Shown here in pieces: positions 1 through 11,030 of a stretch of DNA of 64,000 nt. The DNA is taken from contig OX419756.1 of the NCBI GenBank assembly GCA_948567375.1, positions 52,306,552 through 52,370,551 on the forward strand, written 5' to 3'. This DNA is from Lunularia cruciata. Its lineage: Eukaryota > Streptophyta > Marchantiopsida > Lunulariales > Lunulariaceae. The position numbers and the translations under genes are program-made. Below the pieces are notes generated by a model. It had not been told where the DNA came from. It saw nothing but the letters and a program-made list of their open reading frames with translations, and searched no databases. Position 1 is the first letter of the stretch; the number at the start of each line of letters is the position of its first letter.

Positions 1-229
1 AAATAATACTAAAACCAAGAATAATAGACAAAGAACAAGAGCTATTAGCACATGAAGGATAGCAATAATCAAGAAGTCAATCCATATAGCCACTGATAAG
101 AATCCGCACTTAGGAACAACCGTAGACTAATTGCCCAACAAAAGGGTTGTTGTCATCAAGTCAAAGAACAGAGCCAATGTCAGGAAAACTTTTGAGTCAC
201 TAACAAAGAAGATAGCTTAAGCGCAAGCA

Positions 230-690
230 GCCAGGTGCTTGGTGCATTCTTGAGAGCTTACAATCCCCACAACATTGTAACCCTAGACCGACAACTATAG
301 CCCTCTCCAATATAAGGGGCTATGCATCAAAGTCTAATAAGACTCTCTATGGTGTATAGACCTTCCTTGAGGGTCCCACCAAATAGAAAACCCCCCTCTA
401 GTTATCCAATAGGAAAACACTAGGTGTGAACCGCACTTTCTCAAAGGCCGGTCTGGCTAGCAACTCCTCCAATCTAACCACTATTTTCTGCCATAAACCA
501 CTTATCGTTGAGCAAATCCCATGCTCCTCAACCAAGTCAACTCCATTATCAACCACCTCTACTCTAGTAGTAGGAACCACATCATCCCTACTCTCACAAA
601 GCATGACAGCCAATCTGAACACTGAGGTTGAGTCAACTCCCAATGTACACATGTCATTGGCTGAAAATAAAAGATAGCGCATAATCAGCT
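230..690 (-). pseudogene. Retroelement aspartic protease region, broken
   Basis: A minus-strand frame opening near 682 continues through stops at about 398 and beyond. Past the first stop it reads RGVFYLVGPSRKVYTP, then after another stop VLLDFDA, which sits where the D-[ST]-G motif of a retroviral-type protease is expected; the catalytic motif is therefore mutated. PLILE and VGLG patches follow, as in Gypsy proteases. No full-length frame remains. Confidence 0.5.
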
Positions 691-857
691 AAGCCGCTCC
701 CAACATGTGCTAGACTTAGTCTGTGTAGTAGCAGGTAGCTGACTAGTAGATAGTCCATCATGCACCCCATCACCACCTACCACACTTGTATTTGGATGCT
801 AGGAGCAATGGATGTCATCTACAATGCCTCAAAGAGCGTGAAAGATTGAGGAAGTCT

Positions 858-2410
858 GACCTATCTCCCAACCTCTCCTCTTTGTGGGTCCAACTCCACT
901 AATGCTCCTCTAGGCTTTGGAGCACGTACTACACTCCTAGTCACTACTATAGATGAATCTACTTGTCTTGCTCCGCACATGAAGTCCAAAGCATCTTTAT
1001 TACCATCATATGAGGTGAAAGCCTCAGCACCCAAATCTGATCTCCTCTGAGCAATGGCCATACTAGCCAATCTTTGCTCCAACTACTCAATCCAAGTAGC
1101 CATAGTTGTATCAGAAGTAAGGGTAGGTACTACACCCTTACTAGATGTAGAGCATCTACCACTATCTCTACCACCTTGTCCTCCATGAACTTGAGCTCCT
1201 CTACTACCTACCATAGCAACCCTACCACTCCGTAACTTTGGGTGTAGGTCAAAGTATTGGTCACTAGAGTGACTATATTTATGACAATACTCACATTGTC
1301 TTTGTGCTGGCTATGATGCACCAGAGGTATTAGGTCCGTTGCCTTGAGTACACTCTCTTCTATGGTGAGGTCCATCACAAGTCTAACAAGCAAATCCACC
1401 ACTCATTAGCTACTGCTGACCCAAAAATGAAGGTAAGGGTCTAGCTCCACTAGGCTCTCCACTTGCTCCATAGGATTTGGGTTGTCCACCCCTATCCTCA
1501 AAAACCAACTAGGCATGGTGCACTCTACTACACTCTAGAAGAAGTCACAACTATGGATGAGGTCTCCTTACCAAATGTAGATGTCACCACTCTCTCTTCC
1601 ACCATGTTGAGCTCAATATGCTCAACCAAACCAAAGACCACAGCCAAGGTAGGCAAAGTAGCCTATAACAACATAGCATCACAAACTCTATGTTGCAACT
1701 TCTTGTCCAGTATCTCATACCAAAACTGGACTACTTGGGCCTCAATAATTCCCTAAGTGAAACTTATTAGCCGCCTCATGCACGTGTATGCCTTGCATAG
1801 GCTCTCTCTAGCCTTTTGTTGGAACTCTTGCAAGCTCCTTAGCTTGTCAATTTGTACTCCTTGGTACTTCAGCCTCAAACATTGGAAGAACTCCACCATG
1901 GGGTTAAACTTGGTAGTACACCACCTCTTGTAGTGGTACTTCCACTTGTAATAGCACTATCTCCAACTAGTGCACCTCCACTAGCTCCACCAACACTACT
2001 TGAGCTAGAACTCGTGGGTACAACTGATCTACCCCTAGAAACTAAGCCTGAAGTAATGGAGACCAATACTATCTCTATAGCTCAATCTCCTCCAAGTGAG
2101 CTCTCTTGAACTCATGGTAGTTGTCCATTAGAGGACCCTCCAAATGTTGAAACAAGCCCTTCCATGCCATGAAGGGTGTGAACAAAGTTGGGTTCTGCAT
2201 TTGCTATAGATCATACCAACTATCAAACTCCTGGATGAAGTCATCTAACTTGATGGTACCCACTATACCAGAGTAACACCTAGGGCCTTTGGAAGCCCTA
2301 TAAATCTTGTCCATGTCCCACAACAATGGTGTGGATACACCAAGGGCGCTCTCAATTGAATTAGCTCTTGTGTCAAACTCCAACTCAAAGTCAATCTCCT
2401 CTCTCATTGG
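858..2410 (-). pseudogene. Decayed gag-like gene with zinc knuckles
   Basis: Minus-strand peptides line up as a gag: a start-like segment at 2,407-2,204 ending in IKLDDFIQEFDSWYDL, continuing past a stop with QMQNPTLFTPFMAWKGLFQH. Two cysteine clusters follow near 1,390-1,270: one CxxC..H..C knuckle with a stop inside it, then CEYCHKYSH. After these comes a 73-residue open segment at 1,082-861. Stops and shifts throughout show a pseudogene. Gag is the nucleic-acid-binding coat of the retroelement particle. Identification is by pattern only. Confidence 0.5.
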
Positions 2411-3375
2411 GACCTAAGATACAGGCTAATTCCGAGCATCAATCCAAGTAAACCCATTGTGTATTGCAGGGCTATCTCCTCTAGAATCCCCAAAGAACTC
2501 TGTCGGGACAAAGTAACCACAAACCGCAAACCGCAATCATAATAGGAGTTCTTATCTATGTCCTAAGCTACAAGGATCACCAAGAATGGGATCAAACTGC
2601 CTCTCCTAGCCAAAGCTACAAGTGTATAGATAATAGAGGAATAGTTAGTAGGACAACCGTTGAGAGTGGACCAGTTGGCTAAGGTATTGGTCTAGGAACC
2701 AGAGATCTAGGGGTCAAACCTTGTTATGCACAATCTAGCAAGATGGGCAAATTTTTCCAAACAATGACCAAGATCTACTCTAAACTAGCTAGTCTCATGC
2801 CAACAAGCTGGCCCTTCTAGGCTTTTGTAGCCTCTCATAGCCCAGAGCCCTATGTCTCAAAGCCTTTAAATGCCAAATAAGGCATTTCTTCTTGCCACTT
2901 TACACCTTCTCCAATTTTGGTGAAACCCCTCTAACTCTGGCCCAAAATTTGCCACTTTGAAACTCTTCAAAAAAAATTCAAAACTCCTCCAAATCTGGCC
3001 AAAATCTGACATAAACTCTACCAAAAATCTAACATAAGCCTTTAAGTTGGCTGACTGCCAAATCCTCTACTAACTCTCCACTCAAGCCAAACTGAAATGA
3101 TGGGTTTTTCCAAATCACAAATTCACAAGGATAGGTTCCCAACTCCACTTTCAGTTTCACTTTCTAAGCCCAACTCACAACAAATTGGTCATGCTTTCAT
3201 CTCCTAAGCTCAAAATCACAACCACTGCTCAAAAATTGCTTCTCTTTGCTCAAATTTGGCCAATGCTTTTGCAACCATCTACCTCATTGCCAAATTTACA
3301 TCAATCAACGAGCTTGGAAATACCACCAACACTCGTAGTTCTTGCACCCAATTTCCCCTTACCTCACTTCTTTGA
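2411..3375 (-). other. Leader of the decayed element; no gene seen
   Basis: This lies between the probable 5' LTR and the gag-like remnant. It is AT-rich with short open stretches that look random. No primer-binding site could be recognised next to the LTR end at 3,376. Confidence 0.35.
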
Positions 3376-3806
3376 TGTAATCAATTTGTTTACACCACTC
3401 AAATCAACTCAACTCAGGTCAGTACTTAATCTATCACTTTATAAACTGCCAACAAACGGGCACTGATTACAGTCAAGCCACACCCACTCTAGCTAAGAGA
3501 ATCCAAGTGATGCTCATTGACCTTTGTCCACCATAGCTAGGAACTCGAAGGCTCAACATCAAAGAAGTGAGCTCTTTGGAGCTGCACTTTGAAAGTATAC
3601 CCTTGTACTCAAGCTAGGTCTAAAACCTAAATAGTCCTGTTGACGGCACATCCAATGGTGCAAAGTGACGGTGGATCCCACCATGAAGTCAATACTCCAA
3701 TGACAAAATCTGACCGTCAAAAAGTAGTCTATGAGTAACTACTAAAATACCTCTAACCACTATCACTATAACTCTAGTGTCCAAGCAATCTAGATGCGAC
3801 ACTACA
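3376..3806 (-). repeat. Probable LTR, left arm of an inverted pair
   Basis: Read on the minus strand it begins TGTAGTGTCG and ends ATTGATTACA, giving TG...CA ends. It is clearly homologous, in inverted orientation, to 4,436-4,864; shared blocks include the segments around AGCCACACCCACTCTAGCTA and CATCAAAGAAGTGAGC. The two arms are diverged, with many substitutions and small indels. It fits as the 5' LTR of the minus-strand fragment to its left. Confidence 0.55.
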
Positions 3807-4018
3807 AATGGCATGACATATCATCAACGATACTTGATGTTATTATAGGCCACACTATCTTGAGAGTGCGTGAGGTTTTGCCTTCTAGAATCCTTGTGTT
3901 GGAAGGACGTGATGGCGTTGTTTGGAAGGATCATGTGGGCAATTGTGCACCATGCCACCTCCCAAACATTGATGGTACTAAGGACCCAAGCTTGGCACTT
4001 GTAAATGCAGGATTTTGA
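3794..4018 (+). pseudogene. C-terminal pol (integrase tail) fragment of a Gypsy element
   Basis: A 74-codon plus-strand frame contains VLPSRILVLEGRDGVVWKDH followed by NCAPCHLPN and DPSLALV. I recall this pattern from the C-terminal end of Gypsy polyproteins in non-seed plants, but could not check it here. Its first bases overlap the end of the left LTR arm, so it is a truncated fragment. It is followed at about 400 bp by an LTR in the same orientation (4,436-4,864), as expected for a 3' end. Confidence 0.45.
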
Positions 4019-4330
4019 TGTATGTTATGCATCTCTTTTGGTGGAGCTATTACTATGTTAGTGTATGATAAGTGTTTGAGAGGATGGTATATGGCATGTT
4101 TGACTCCTCCCCTCATAGTGGTTCCTCAAGGATAATGGTTACATCTTAGATATACTTGACATATAGTTAGTTCACCCATTATGTGGTATAGATTGCATAT
4201 AGACGACTAACAATGGGGATCAATAGTACTTGGCCTCTTGATCTTTGCCCACCATATACTTGGAGTAGATGGTCATCTAGAGTTAGAGGGACCTAACCGC
4301 CAGCTAGGAGAGCAATTGTGGCACTTTAGA

Positions 4331-4945
4331 GTTCATGTATGACTTATGTGTGAGTTTTGTTTCTATAGTGTATGATGTTTATAATGATGTATGTTGTGTA
4401 GTAATGTACATACGCATGACAACCATCACAAAATTTGTGGTGTTGAAGCTAGATTGCTTAGACATTGGAATAGTATTTTTTGGTAGTCAAAGGTATTTTG
4501 GCAATTACTCATAGATTACTTGTTGATGGTCAAATGTCATGTTTGGGGTACTGATCATATGGTGAGACCCACCGTCACTCACACCATTGGTTGTGCTGTC
4601 AGTAGGACCGTTAGGGTTGGAGACCTAGGTCAAAATCAAAGGTATACCTTCAAAGTGTAGCTCTTGAGGGCTCACTTCTTTGATGTTGAGTCTTTGAGTT
4701 CCTAGCTATGGTGGATAGAGGCCGTCAAATGTCACTTGGAGTCTCTTAGCTAGAGTGGGTGTGGCTTGATTGTAATTAGTGCACAATTTTTTGTAGATTG
4801 TTGAGTGAAAGATCAAGTATTGATCTGATTGAGTGTGATTTGAGTTGATTAAGAATTGATTATTGTGGCCTTTACAATTTATGTATGACTAATGTGTGAG
4901 TTGTGTTTCTATAGTGTATGATGTTGACAACAATGTATGTTGTGA
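4331..4945 (+). repeat. Direct repeat flanking the right LTR arm
   Basis: The ~68 bp at 4,331-4,398 (core TTCTATAGTGTATGATGTT) recurs at about 4,877-4,945. The repeats bracket the LTR-like arm at 4,436-4,864, with a period near 546 bp. This suggests a tandem duplication or an exchange that included one LTR. Confidence 0.6.
4436..4864 (+). repeat. Probable LTR, right arm of the inverted pair
   Basis: It begins TGTGGTGTTG and is an inverted homologue of 3,376-3,806. It lies downstream of a pol C-terminal fragment in the same orientation, so it is best read as a 3' LTR. Its right end is uncertain, between 4,864 and about 4,877. Confidence 0.5.
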
Positions 4946-7595
4946 GTAACAAAGATGCAGAAGGGTGGACCAAACCAAAGTGGAATCTCATCATTATAGA
5001 GACAGTGGTTGGTGCAAGTTGGAATCCCCTAATGCATGATCGAGCTAGGATCCAAGAGCATGCACCTTATCAGAGCAAGAGAAAAGATGTGTTGTAGTGG
5101 TCCAAGGAATGGATGATTCAACTAAGAGAGAATGTAGCATAGGATGATACTATCACTCTATCAAGGAAGATTGCAAACCTTTGGTCCAATCTGATGGTAG
5201 TGAAGCAAAGGATGGAAGGTCCTCCTATGCCCATAGAAATAGACTATTTCTTGTCTGCAATAATAACACCTAGAGAGAAAAAGTATCCCTCCTCTAGCTT
5301 GGTCACATAAGTCTCCAAAACTGGCCTATTAGCAACCACAAAATGGGAGGAAAGTAGGGTCCTAAGAGAACCCAACTACCCAAAAATGTTATAGGTGTTA
5401 TCTCTTCCATATATAATAGGCCTACTCCTCCACACAAGATCCGTAGAGATGTTTGTCTACATGCCAAATCCCTTGTGATACACTCAAATATCCTTGGTCC
5501 AATGATATCACCAAAGATTCTCATAATCCTCATATCAAAAGCTTTGAGACATGATAAGAAATTCAAGGAAGGAGGAACCGTGCAAAGAAGGTAAGTTGAT
5601 CAATGGGGAATACTAGAGGAGAGTATACCAAATGCCACATAGGATCTCCTAGTAGAGGAAGGTCATTCACATGGAGAATATCCTCCACAAGAGTAGCATC
5701 TAAGAAGCATGTGACAAAATCCTTGGATCCTATTGGCATCCCAAGAATACATAGTCCATCAGTAGATGTGACACACCCTTCTAGAACCTCAAGGTGGGAC
5801 TGGATACCTGAAGGGGACTATGCTTTGTACTTTGACACCTTGACTCTCAAGCCTACAAGATATAACTTGGTAGTAAAGCGATCAAAGGCCTACCTAATTT
5901 GATCTACAAGGTCCACAATGTGTGTATCATCTACCAAAGAGGGAAATACACAATCTAGCATGGCCAAGAAGAGATCTTTGAAATGAGCCATGGCAAACAA
6001 AGGTCCTCTTAAAGGATCTCCCTATCATGTACCAACAATTGACTCCAAGACAATGACTCCTTCTTATGACCACCCATGTTGGTAGTGAAGAGAAGCAAGA
6101 GAGCCATAGAACAACCATACAAAGGGAATGAGACTTGGCAATGATCCACCAGCCTCCCTAAGCTCTCTAAAGATGGATGTCTGAGAGATGTTATTCAAAG
6201 CATTCTCAACATCCACCTTTAGGACAACCCCACTTTGAATGGATATCTAAGAAGGCCCTAATGCTTAGGGAAATAGCTTGGCAACCTCTAAGTGTAGCTA
6301 CTCTAAATTGATGTGGGATGAAGTGCTCTTAAAAGTGGATGGATGTTGAAGGACAATGATGTGGCTAACCAAGTGCAAAAAGATCTCTCCAATATCAATA
6401 GGTCTAATGCTTCTTGTGCCCTTCTCCATCATGAGAAGTCAACTAGCCCCTAACCGATTAACTAATGTAGGAATATTTCCCTATGCTACTATTGCAACCA
6501 CCTAAAATAGCTTGGTAAATCCACTAAAAGGATCATCTACCTAAAAGTAATCTCTAAGATGCTCATATACCATCCTTGACAAGCCCCTTGAGGAGAAGGA
6601 ATAGTACACAATGCTTGTGCAAAAAAGCAACCTATCAAGATATAAAAGCTACTTTAGGCTGATAATCTAAGATGTTTAATGGTACTCCCTCTCTTTCCAT
6701 AGGATGTAATGAGCATATGGAAGAGATAGTCTCATCAATGGGACTAGCCATAGACAAAGGGTGTAGCACTTGTGCTACTCTACTAAACTCTCCCGCTTGA
6801 CTAAGTTTCCTACATTGTCATAATTGAATGGACTCTATGGTATCCTATGGCAAAATTTGTCTCCTAAAACATGCTGCCCTAACTGACTCCTCTTGTAGGG
6901 CAGCCCAATCCCTTGCCCAAAATCAAGAAAGTCTAACAGCCACCTCTCTATGTCATGCACATCCCCCTCTAGCATAACAAAGGCACCATCGAGAGAGTAA
7001 GAGGAATAAGAACCATGCTAACTCATCCAAGGGATCATGTGCCAAAAGATCAAGTGGTAAGGAAAAAGCTTCTCTAGCACGATCATGGAAACTAGTCTCA
7101 AATAACTCCAAGATACAACCCACTTGAGATGCTAACCACTCCCATGACTCGATTGGTATCCCTTGAACGGTCAACAAAGAGATAGAGGAAGCATGCATAA
7201 CCCCAAGTGTCACTAGTTAGTGGTTGTTTGCCTCACGTGAGCATCTCAAGTGGTCTAATCATAGTACTTGCTCATCCTTCCCACATGGGTCTTCACTCCT
7301 TGCAAGGTAAAGCGTCAATGATACACCGGCCATGGTGTATCACGGGGGGCTCTGTGTGGCCCCACATGGGAAAGTATAGCCATGGCTAGCACAAGAATAA
7401 CAATAATAACACACAATGGTCCTCTCCATATCTCCCCCATACTTGCAAAAGCACAACCCCTCACATACCAACTCACATGAGTAAATACAATCTCTCCAAC
7501 CCTAAAGACTATAAATTCTCATCATTTTTAATTTCTATCTCAAAAAATTTAAAACTAAATTCCCATGAAACTCAAGCATAAATACCAAGAGTATT
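4941..7595 (-). mobile_element. Decayed non-LTR retrotransposon, copy 1
   Basis: The minus strand carries, from right to left, a degraded N-terminal region, a reverse transcriptase remnant near 6,260-6,160 (VLKVDVENAL, in a frame shifted from the preceding QFRVATLRGC), and a C-terminal segment at 5,566-5,303 with FGDIIGPR and CGGVGLL. Copy 2 (11,722-12,813 plus 20,652-21,983) matches over nearly the whole length, which fixes the approximate limits. Stops and frameshifts show it is dead. The clade is not certain; no poly(A) tail is seen at the left end. Confidence 0.6.
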
Positions 7596-8204
7596 GTGAC
7601 TATTGTAAGTAGTCAAAATAAACTGGTTGATGAACAAGAGATTATAATGCCCATGTCTGTATTTGCAGTAATCAGAATGTGGTAAGTAGAGGGGGCCCCT
7701 AGATGACTAGAACATGTTTGATACTCTTTTAGCAGCAAAGCTCCATACTACTCTGCCTCAATGTTTACTGGTTTTGCCTAAGAACAAAATCGGCATGAGA
7801 AGCAAAAGCTTACAGAAGAAATCAAACCATAAAATAGACCTCCTTTAACTGTAGCGACTGCACATCAAACATTCTCAAGAAATAAGTGGCCTACACTATC
7901 ACTACTATCATGAACTGGGTAACGCAACTATGCTTGCTTCGTAACGATGTTTCACACATTGAGATTTGTTGATGAGTTGCAACCAGATTCACCATTCTAG
8001 AGTTGAATGAGAGAATGTAACGTAAAAGTTGGGCAGAGTGTGACATGACGATTATGCCCAAAGACTCATAAGTCCATCTTTGTCCATATCATTCGTCCAT
8101 ACTTGTTCATAACTCCAGGCAACGTATCTTGTGACTTATTCCTCAATGATAGGAATTGGATATTCGGAACACTAAATGTCATGAATACAACTAAATAAAA
8201 GAAG
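7596..8204. other. Intergenic, nothing recognised
   Basis: AT-rich sequence without a supported gene between the non-LTR copy and a dispersed repeat. Confidence 0.4.
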
Positions 8205-8295
8205 AAAGAAGGCGACCGCGCAGAAAAAACAAAGGACGGGAAGACCCCCATCAAGCCGTACAAGGGCGAGAAAATGGGGCTAAGCCCCATTTTAC
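8205..8295 (+). repeat. Dispersed palindrome-tagged repeat, copy A
   Basis: It runs from GGCGACCGCG through GGGAAGACC and ATCAAGCCGTACAAGGG and ends in the perfect palindrome ATGGGGCTAAGCCCCAT (8,274-8,290). The same ordered blocks recur at 8,481-8,580 (inverted), 10,723, 36,660, 39,051, 45,342 and 49,085 (inverted). The family is unclassified. Confidence 0.7.
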
Positions 8296-8480
8296 AAGCA
8301 TCATCTTCTGTACTAGGTCATTGGTGGAGGGGTGTCAAAACGCACTTGCTCATAGTAAAGTCTGATGTAAAGTTACACCATTTGTCTTACTCATTTTCTC
8401 GGAGTACAATGTGGATCATTATATTACTATATTGCTGTTTTCATAACTAGTTGTTGCATATGTCTCGTACCGATGTTTCT

Positions 8481-8580
8481 GGGGCTTAGCCGCATTTTAC
8501 CTCTTTTGTCTCATCTTTGTAAGGCTCGATTTGATGGGGTCTTCCTGTCCTTCGTGTTTTCTACGCGGTCGCCTTTCTCT
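8481..8580 (-). repeat. Dispersed palindrome-tagged repeat, copy B (inverted)
   Basis: Reverse complement of the family: GGGGCTTAGCCGC (one mismatch in the palindrome), ATTTTACCTCTTTTGTCTC, then GATGGGGTCTTCC and ACGCGGTCGCC. It lies ~190 bp from copy A in opposite orientation, so the pair could form a large hairpin. Confidence 0.7.
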
Positions 8581-9440
8581 CTTTTCATAACTAATAGACA
8601 ATGCAGAAGATGCTGCTGCATCTAAGGCGCTGATTACACACTAACCTTTTTCCCCTGTGGTGTAACATAGATCAACCAGCAGCTTCATTTGCCTCACCAA
8701 TCTTTACCTCTAGGAATTGACTGACAGATTATCTCGATCGGAAATTCATAGAGCACAAAGCGCCAAGATTTGAGACGAAGTTTTTGACGTTTATTCAGTT
8801 TTTGGCAGTCGAAAGCCCATGCCTCAACCGTCGTGATATCATCAATCTTGTCACTTTGTATCCACGATCTGTCATTTAACCGCGTGAAGAAACTACGTAG
8901 TCGTCACGATTGACACAATTTCTTATTGGTAGTCTTGTCACCTCGTACCGTGGCTCCATCATTTTCTTAACCAAGTTTGCGAGAATCCGACGTGGTTGGG
9001 CAAATCTACTCTCCAGTGGTCGCGACCTTGGGTTTTCCGTTACCAACACAGTTTCTTGGCCAGCTTATTGCGACTAATCTCCACTCCCGAAAAATGGTGA
9101 TTCACCGAAATGTGAAGTCCTGACAGCATCGCCGATTCTGAGGCGTACTGATCAGGGGGCCGTTGACGTCCGTGCAACGTCACCATCGTAACACGCCTAC
9201 TGGAGATATCACGACTGACTTCAGCGCTCCCTTTGATTCGCCCGATTTCACCAGGTTGCTGGCCGGTAACTTCAGTACGTGCTCCGCGACTTCACGTGCT
9301 CTGACCAGTTGCCCGAGTGCAATCCACGTCTGCTTCTGCCGGTTACCGGTAGAATCATGGACAACAGTACTTTTGCAAATTAGAAAGCGCGATGCTCTGC
9401 AGATATTGAAAGTTATTTGCGGACCAATTTGATAAAGTCT
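8581..9440. other. Higher-GC stretch without a recognised gene
   Basis: From about 8,750 to 9,430 the base composition is more GC-rich than the surroundings and rich in CG dinucleotides. The longest open frame (9,163-9,432 plus) has no recognisable motif. It may be a gene relic, a promoter or unrelated low-copy DNA. Confidence 0.35.
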
Positions 9441-10396
9441 TGTGTCTATCTAAATCCCACGGTTCCTCCAAAAAAGTGTCAGTTTAATCTTTCTAAGCAA
9501 GCATTTCTCAGACGACCTTATTACTGAGCCAAACTACTGTAGCGATAGAAAAGAAAGGAAAATTGCAAGAACGATATTGCAAGATGTAACTACAACTATC
9601 ACTAAAATGAAAACGATATAATTGAATTACAGGATGATCTTGAAACATATGTTTCTGCCCATCATTGAATGGGATTCAAGCTTACTCCTTCCCATGGTGT
9701 GTTATCTTGCATTTAAGGTTCAAGAAGTGTTCTCTATTGTATATCAATTCATGCATTTGCTTCAATACACTATAATCGTGTGGTTGACTTATCGTTTGTC
9801 ATCTCTTTATTTCTCAACTAGATTGTCATGTTCAAAGTATGGCTGAAAGTACGGCTGGTTGAAAGCCGGAAAGTTAATTCTTGATCCAGGATAATATTTC
9901 AAGAATATGACAGGAAGTGTAATGAATATTCTTCTAATGAAATTCTTTTACCAGAGTATATAATATTCTTGTCTTTTTGTGACTTTGAATTAGAAACAAT
10001 ACACATTTCTGCATCCCAGTTTTATGTTGTGCTTACTGTGTGCCACATTTAACATGAAGGAAAATTAACATCGGAACTATGCGGGAAAAAAAAAGGCGGT
10101 TATATTTTCGTGCTTAGACCTTGCTCCTTCGGGTCTTTAATTTGTTTTCGTATGGATTTAGAAATCCCGAATTGACCTTTAATGCATGACATATGAATTC
10201 ATTTGTTGGGATCATTTACTGGTTTCTTTTACTCGACTAAGCAATGTAAAAAATATTTTCTGTGGTTTCACTTTATGATTTATGGTTTGAACTTCTCGTT
10301 ACTAACCTCAAGACTCCAGCTGTTTTGCACTGCGCAATTATAGAGCATCTTTAACCTTCGCTTTCATGGGGATGAATAAACACGGACCTCGCTATA
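9441..10396. other. Intergenic, nothing recognised
   Basis: AT-rich; only short random open frames. Confidence 0.4.
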
Positions 10397-10648
10397 TCTT
10401 CCATCCAATTGTGGTGACCATAAATGAGATTATGCTATATCTTTTGGAGTATAAATAGAACTAGATAACGGAGTGGATAATGAATCTCAATGGCCCTTAT
10501 AATACTTTTCAATGAGATAAAGTCTTCCATCCAATTGTGGTGACTATACATGAGACTATGCTATATTCTTTTGGAGTATAAATTGAACTAGATAACAGAG
10601 TGGATAATGAACTCAATGGCCCTTACAATACTTTTCAATGAGATAAAG
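10397..10648 (+). repeat. Tandem duplication, period ~126 bp
   Basis: Two adjacent units (10,397-10,522 and 10,523-10,648) share TCTTCCATCCAATTGTGGTG, GGAGTATAAAT and AATACTTTTCAATGAGATAA with a few substitutions. Each unit carries a TATAAAT-like motif. Confidence 0.8.
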
Positions 10649-10722
10649 TAATATATTTGTGCTTGGTGATAGGTTTCATTCTAGCGTAACAACTTGTAGG
10701 TTATCCAAAGTGCCTAGTTTAT

Positions 10723-11030
10723 GGAGAAAGGCGACCACGTTGAACACATAAAGGATGGGAAGACAACATCAAGCCTTACAAGGAGAGACAAAAGAGGTAA
10801 ATAGGGCTAGACTCCAATATCTGTATGAGAAATGGTCCCTACCGCACCTAAGATATCCGAGTTATGCAAGTCATAAGGTCTACAAACTATTGGAGCATAT
10901 GAAGAAACATCACCTACTTTGATTGCTCTCCTATGGAATGCCAATGCTCTCTATAGAGCAATGGACACACATTATCTAGAGTATGCTACATAGTATGAGA
11001 GTGAGAGTGGTACTCCTTGATGTCTAATAT
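10723..11030 (+). repeat. Dispersed repeat, copy G with extended 3' part
   Basis: It starts GGAGAAAGGCGACCACGT and keeps the family blocks (GGATGGGAAGAC, ACAAGGAGAGACAAAAGAGG). It continues well past the palindrome region with sequence shared in inverted form with 48,281-49,085, including ATTGCTCTCCTATGG and GATGTCTAATATGATAAGCT. The family is therefore longer than the ~100-bp core seen elsewhere. Confidence 0.7.

Larger units (their letters stand above)
1..3806 (-). mobile_element. Decayed Gypsy-type LTR retrotransposon, 5' part (LTR-leader-gag-protease)
   Basis: On the minus strand the order is a probable 5' LTR (3,806 to 3,376), a non-coding leader, a gag-like region with broken zinc knuckles, and a protease-like region running off the left edge. 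Reading frames are cut by many stops, so the copy is dead. The polymerase part would lie outside the window. The assignment rests on gag- and protease-like peptide patterns and on a homologous LTR at 4,436-4,864 in the opposite orientation. The exact family is unknown; the protease context resembles Gypsy elements of non-seed plants. Confidence 0.6.

Noticed and set aside
8205-8295. Palindrome-tagged repeat as a Helitron end
   Set aside because: There is a hairpin, but no CTRR terminus follows it and no TC start is seen.
9163-9432. 89-codon frame in the GC-rich island as a gene
   Set aside because: No motif or splice context that would support it.
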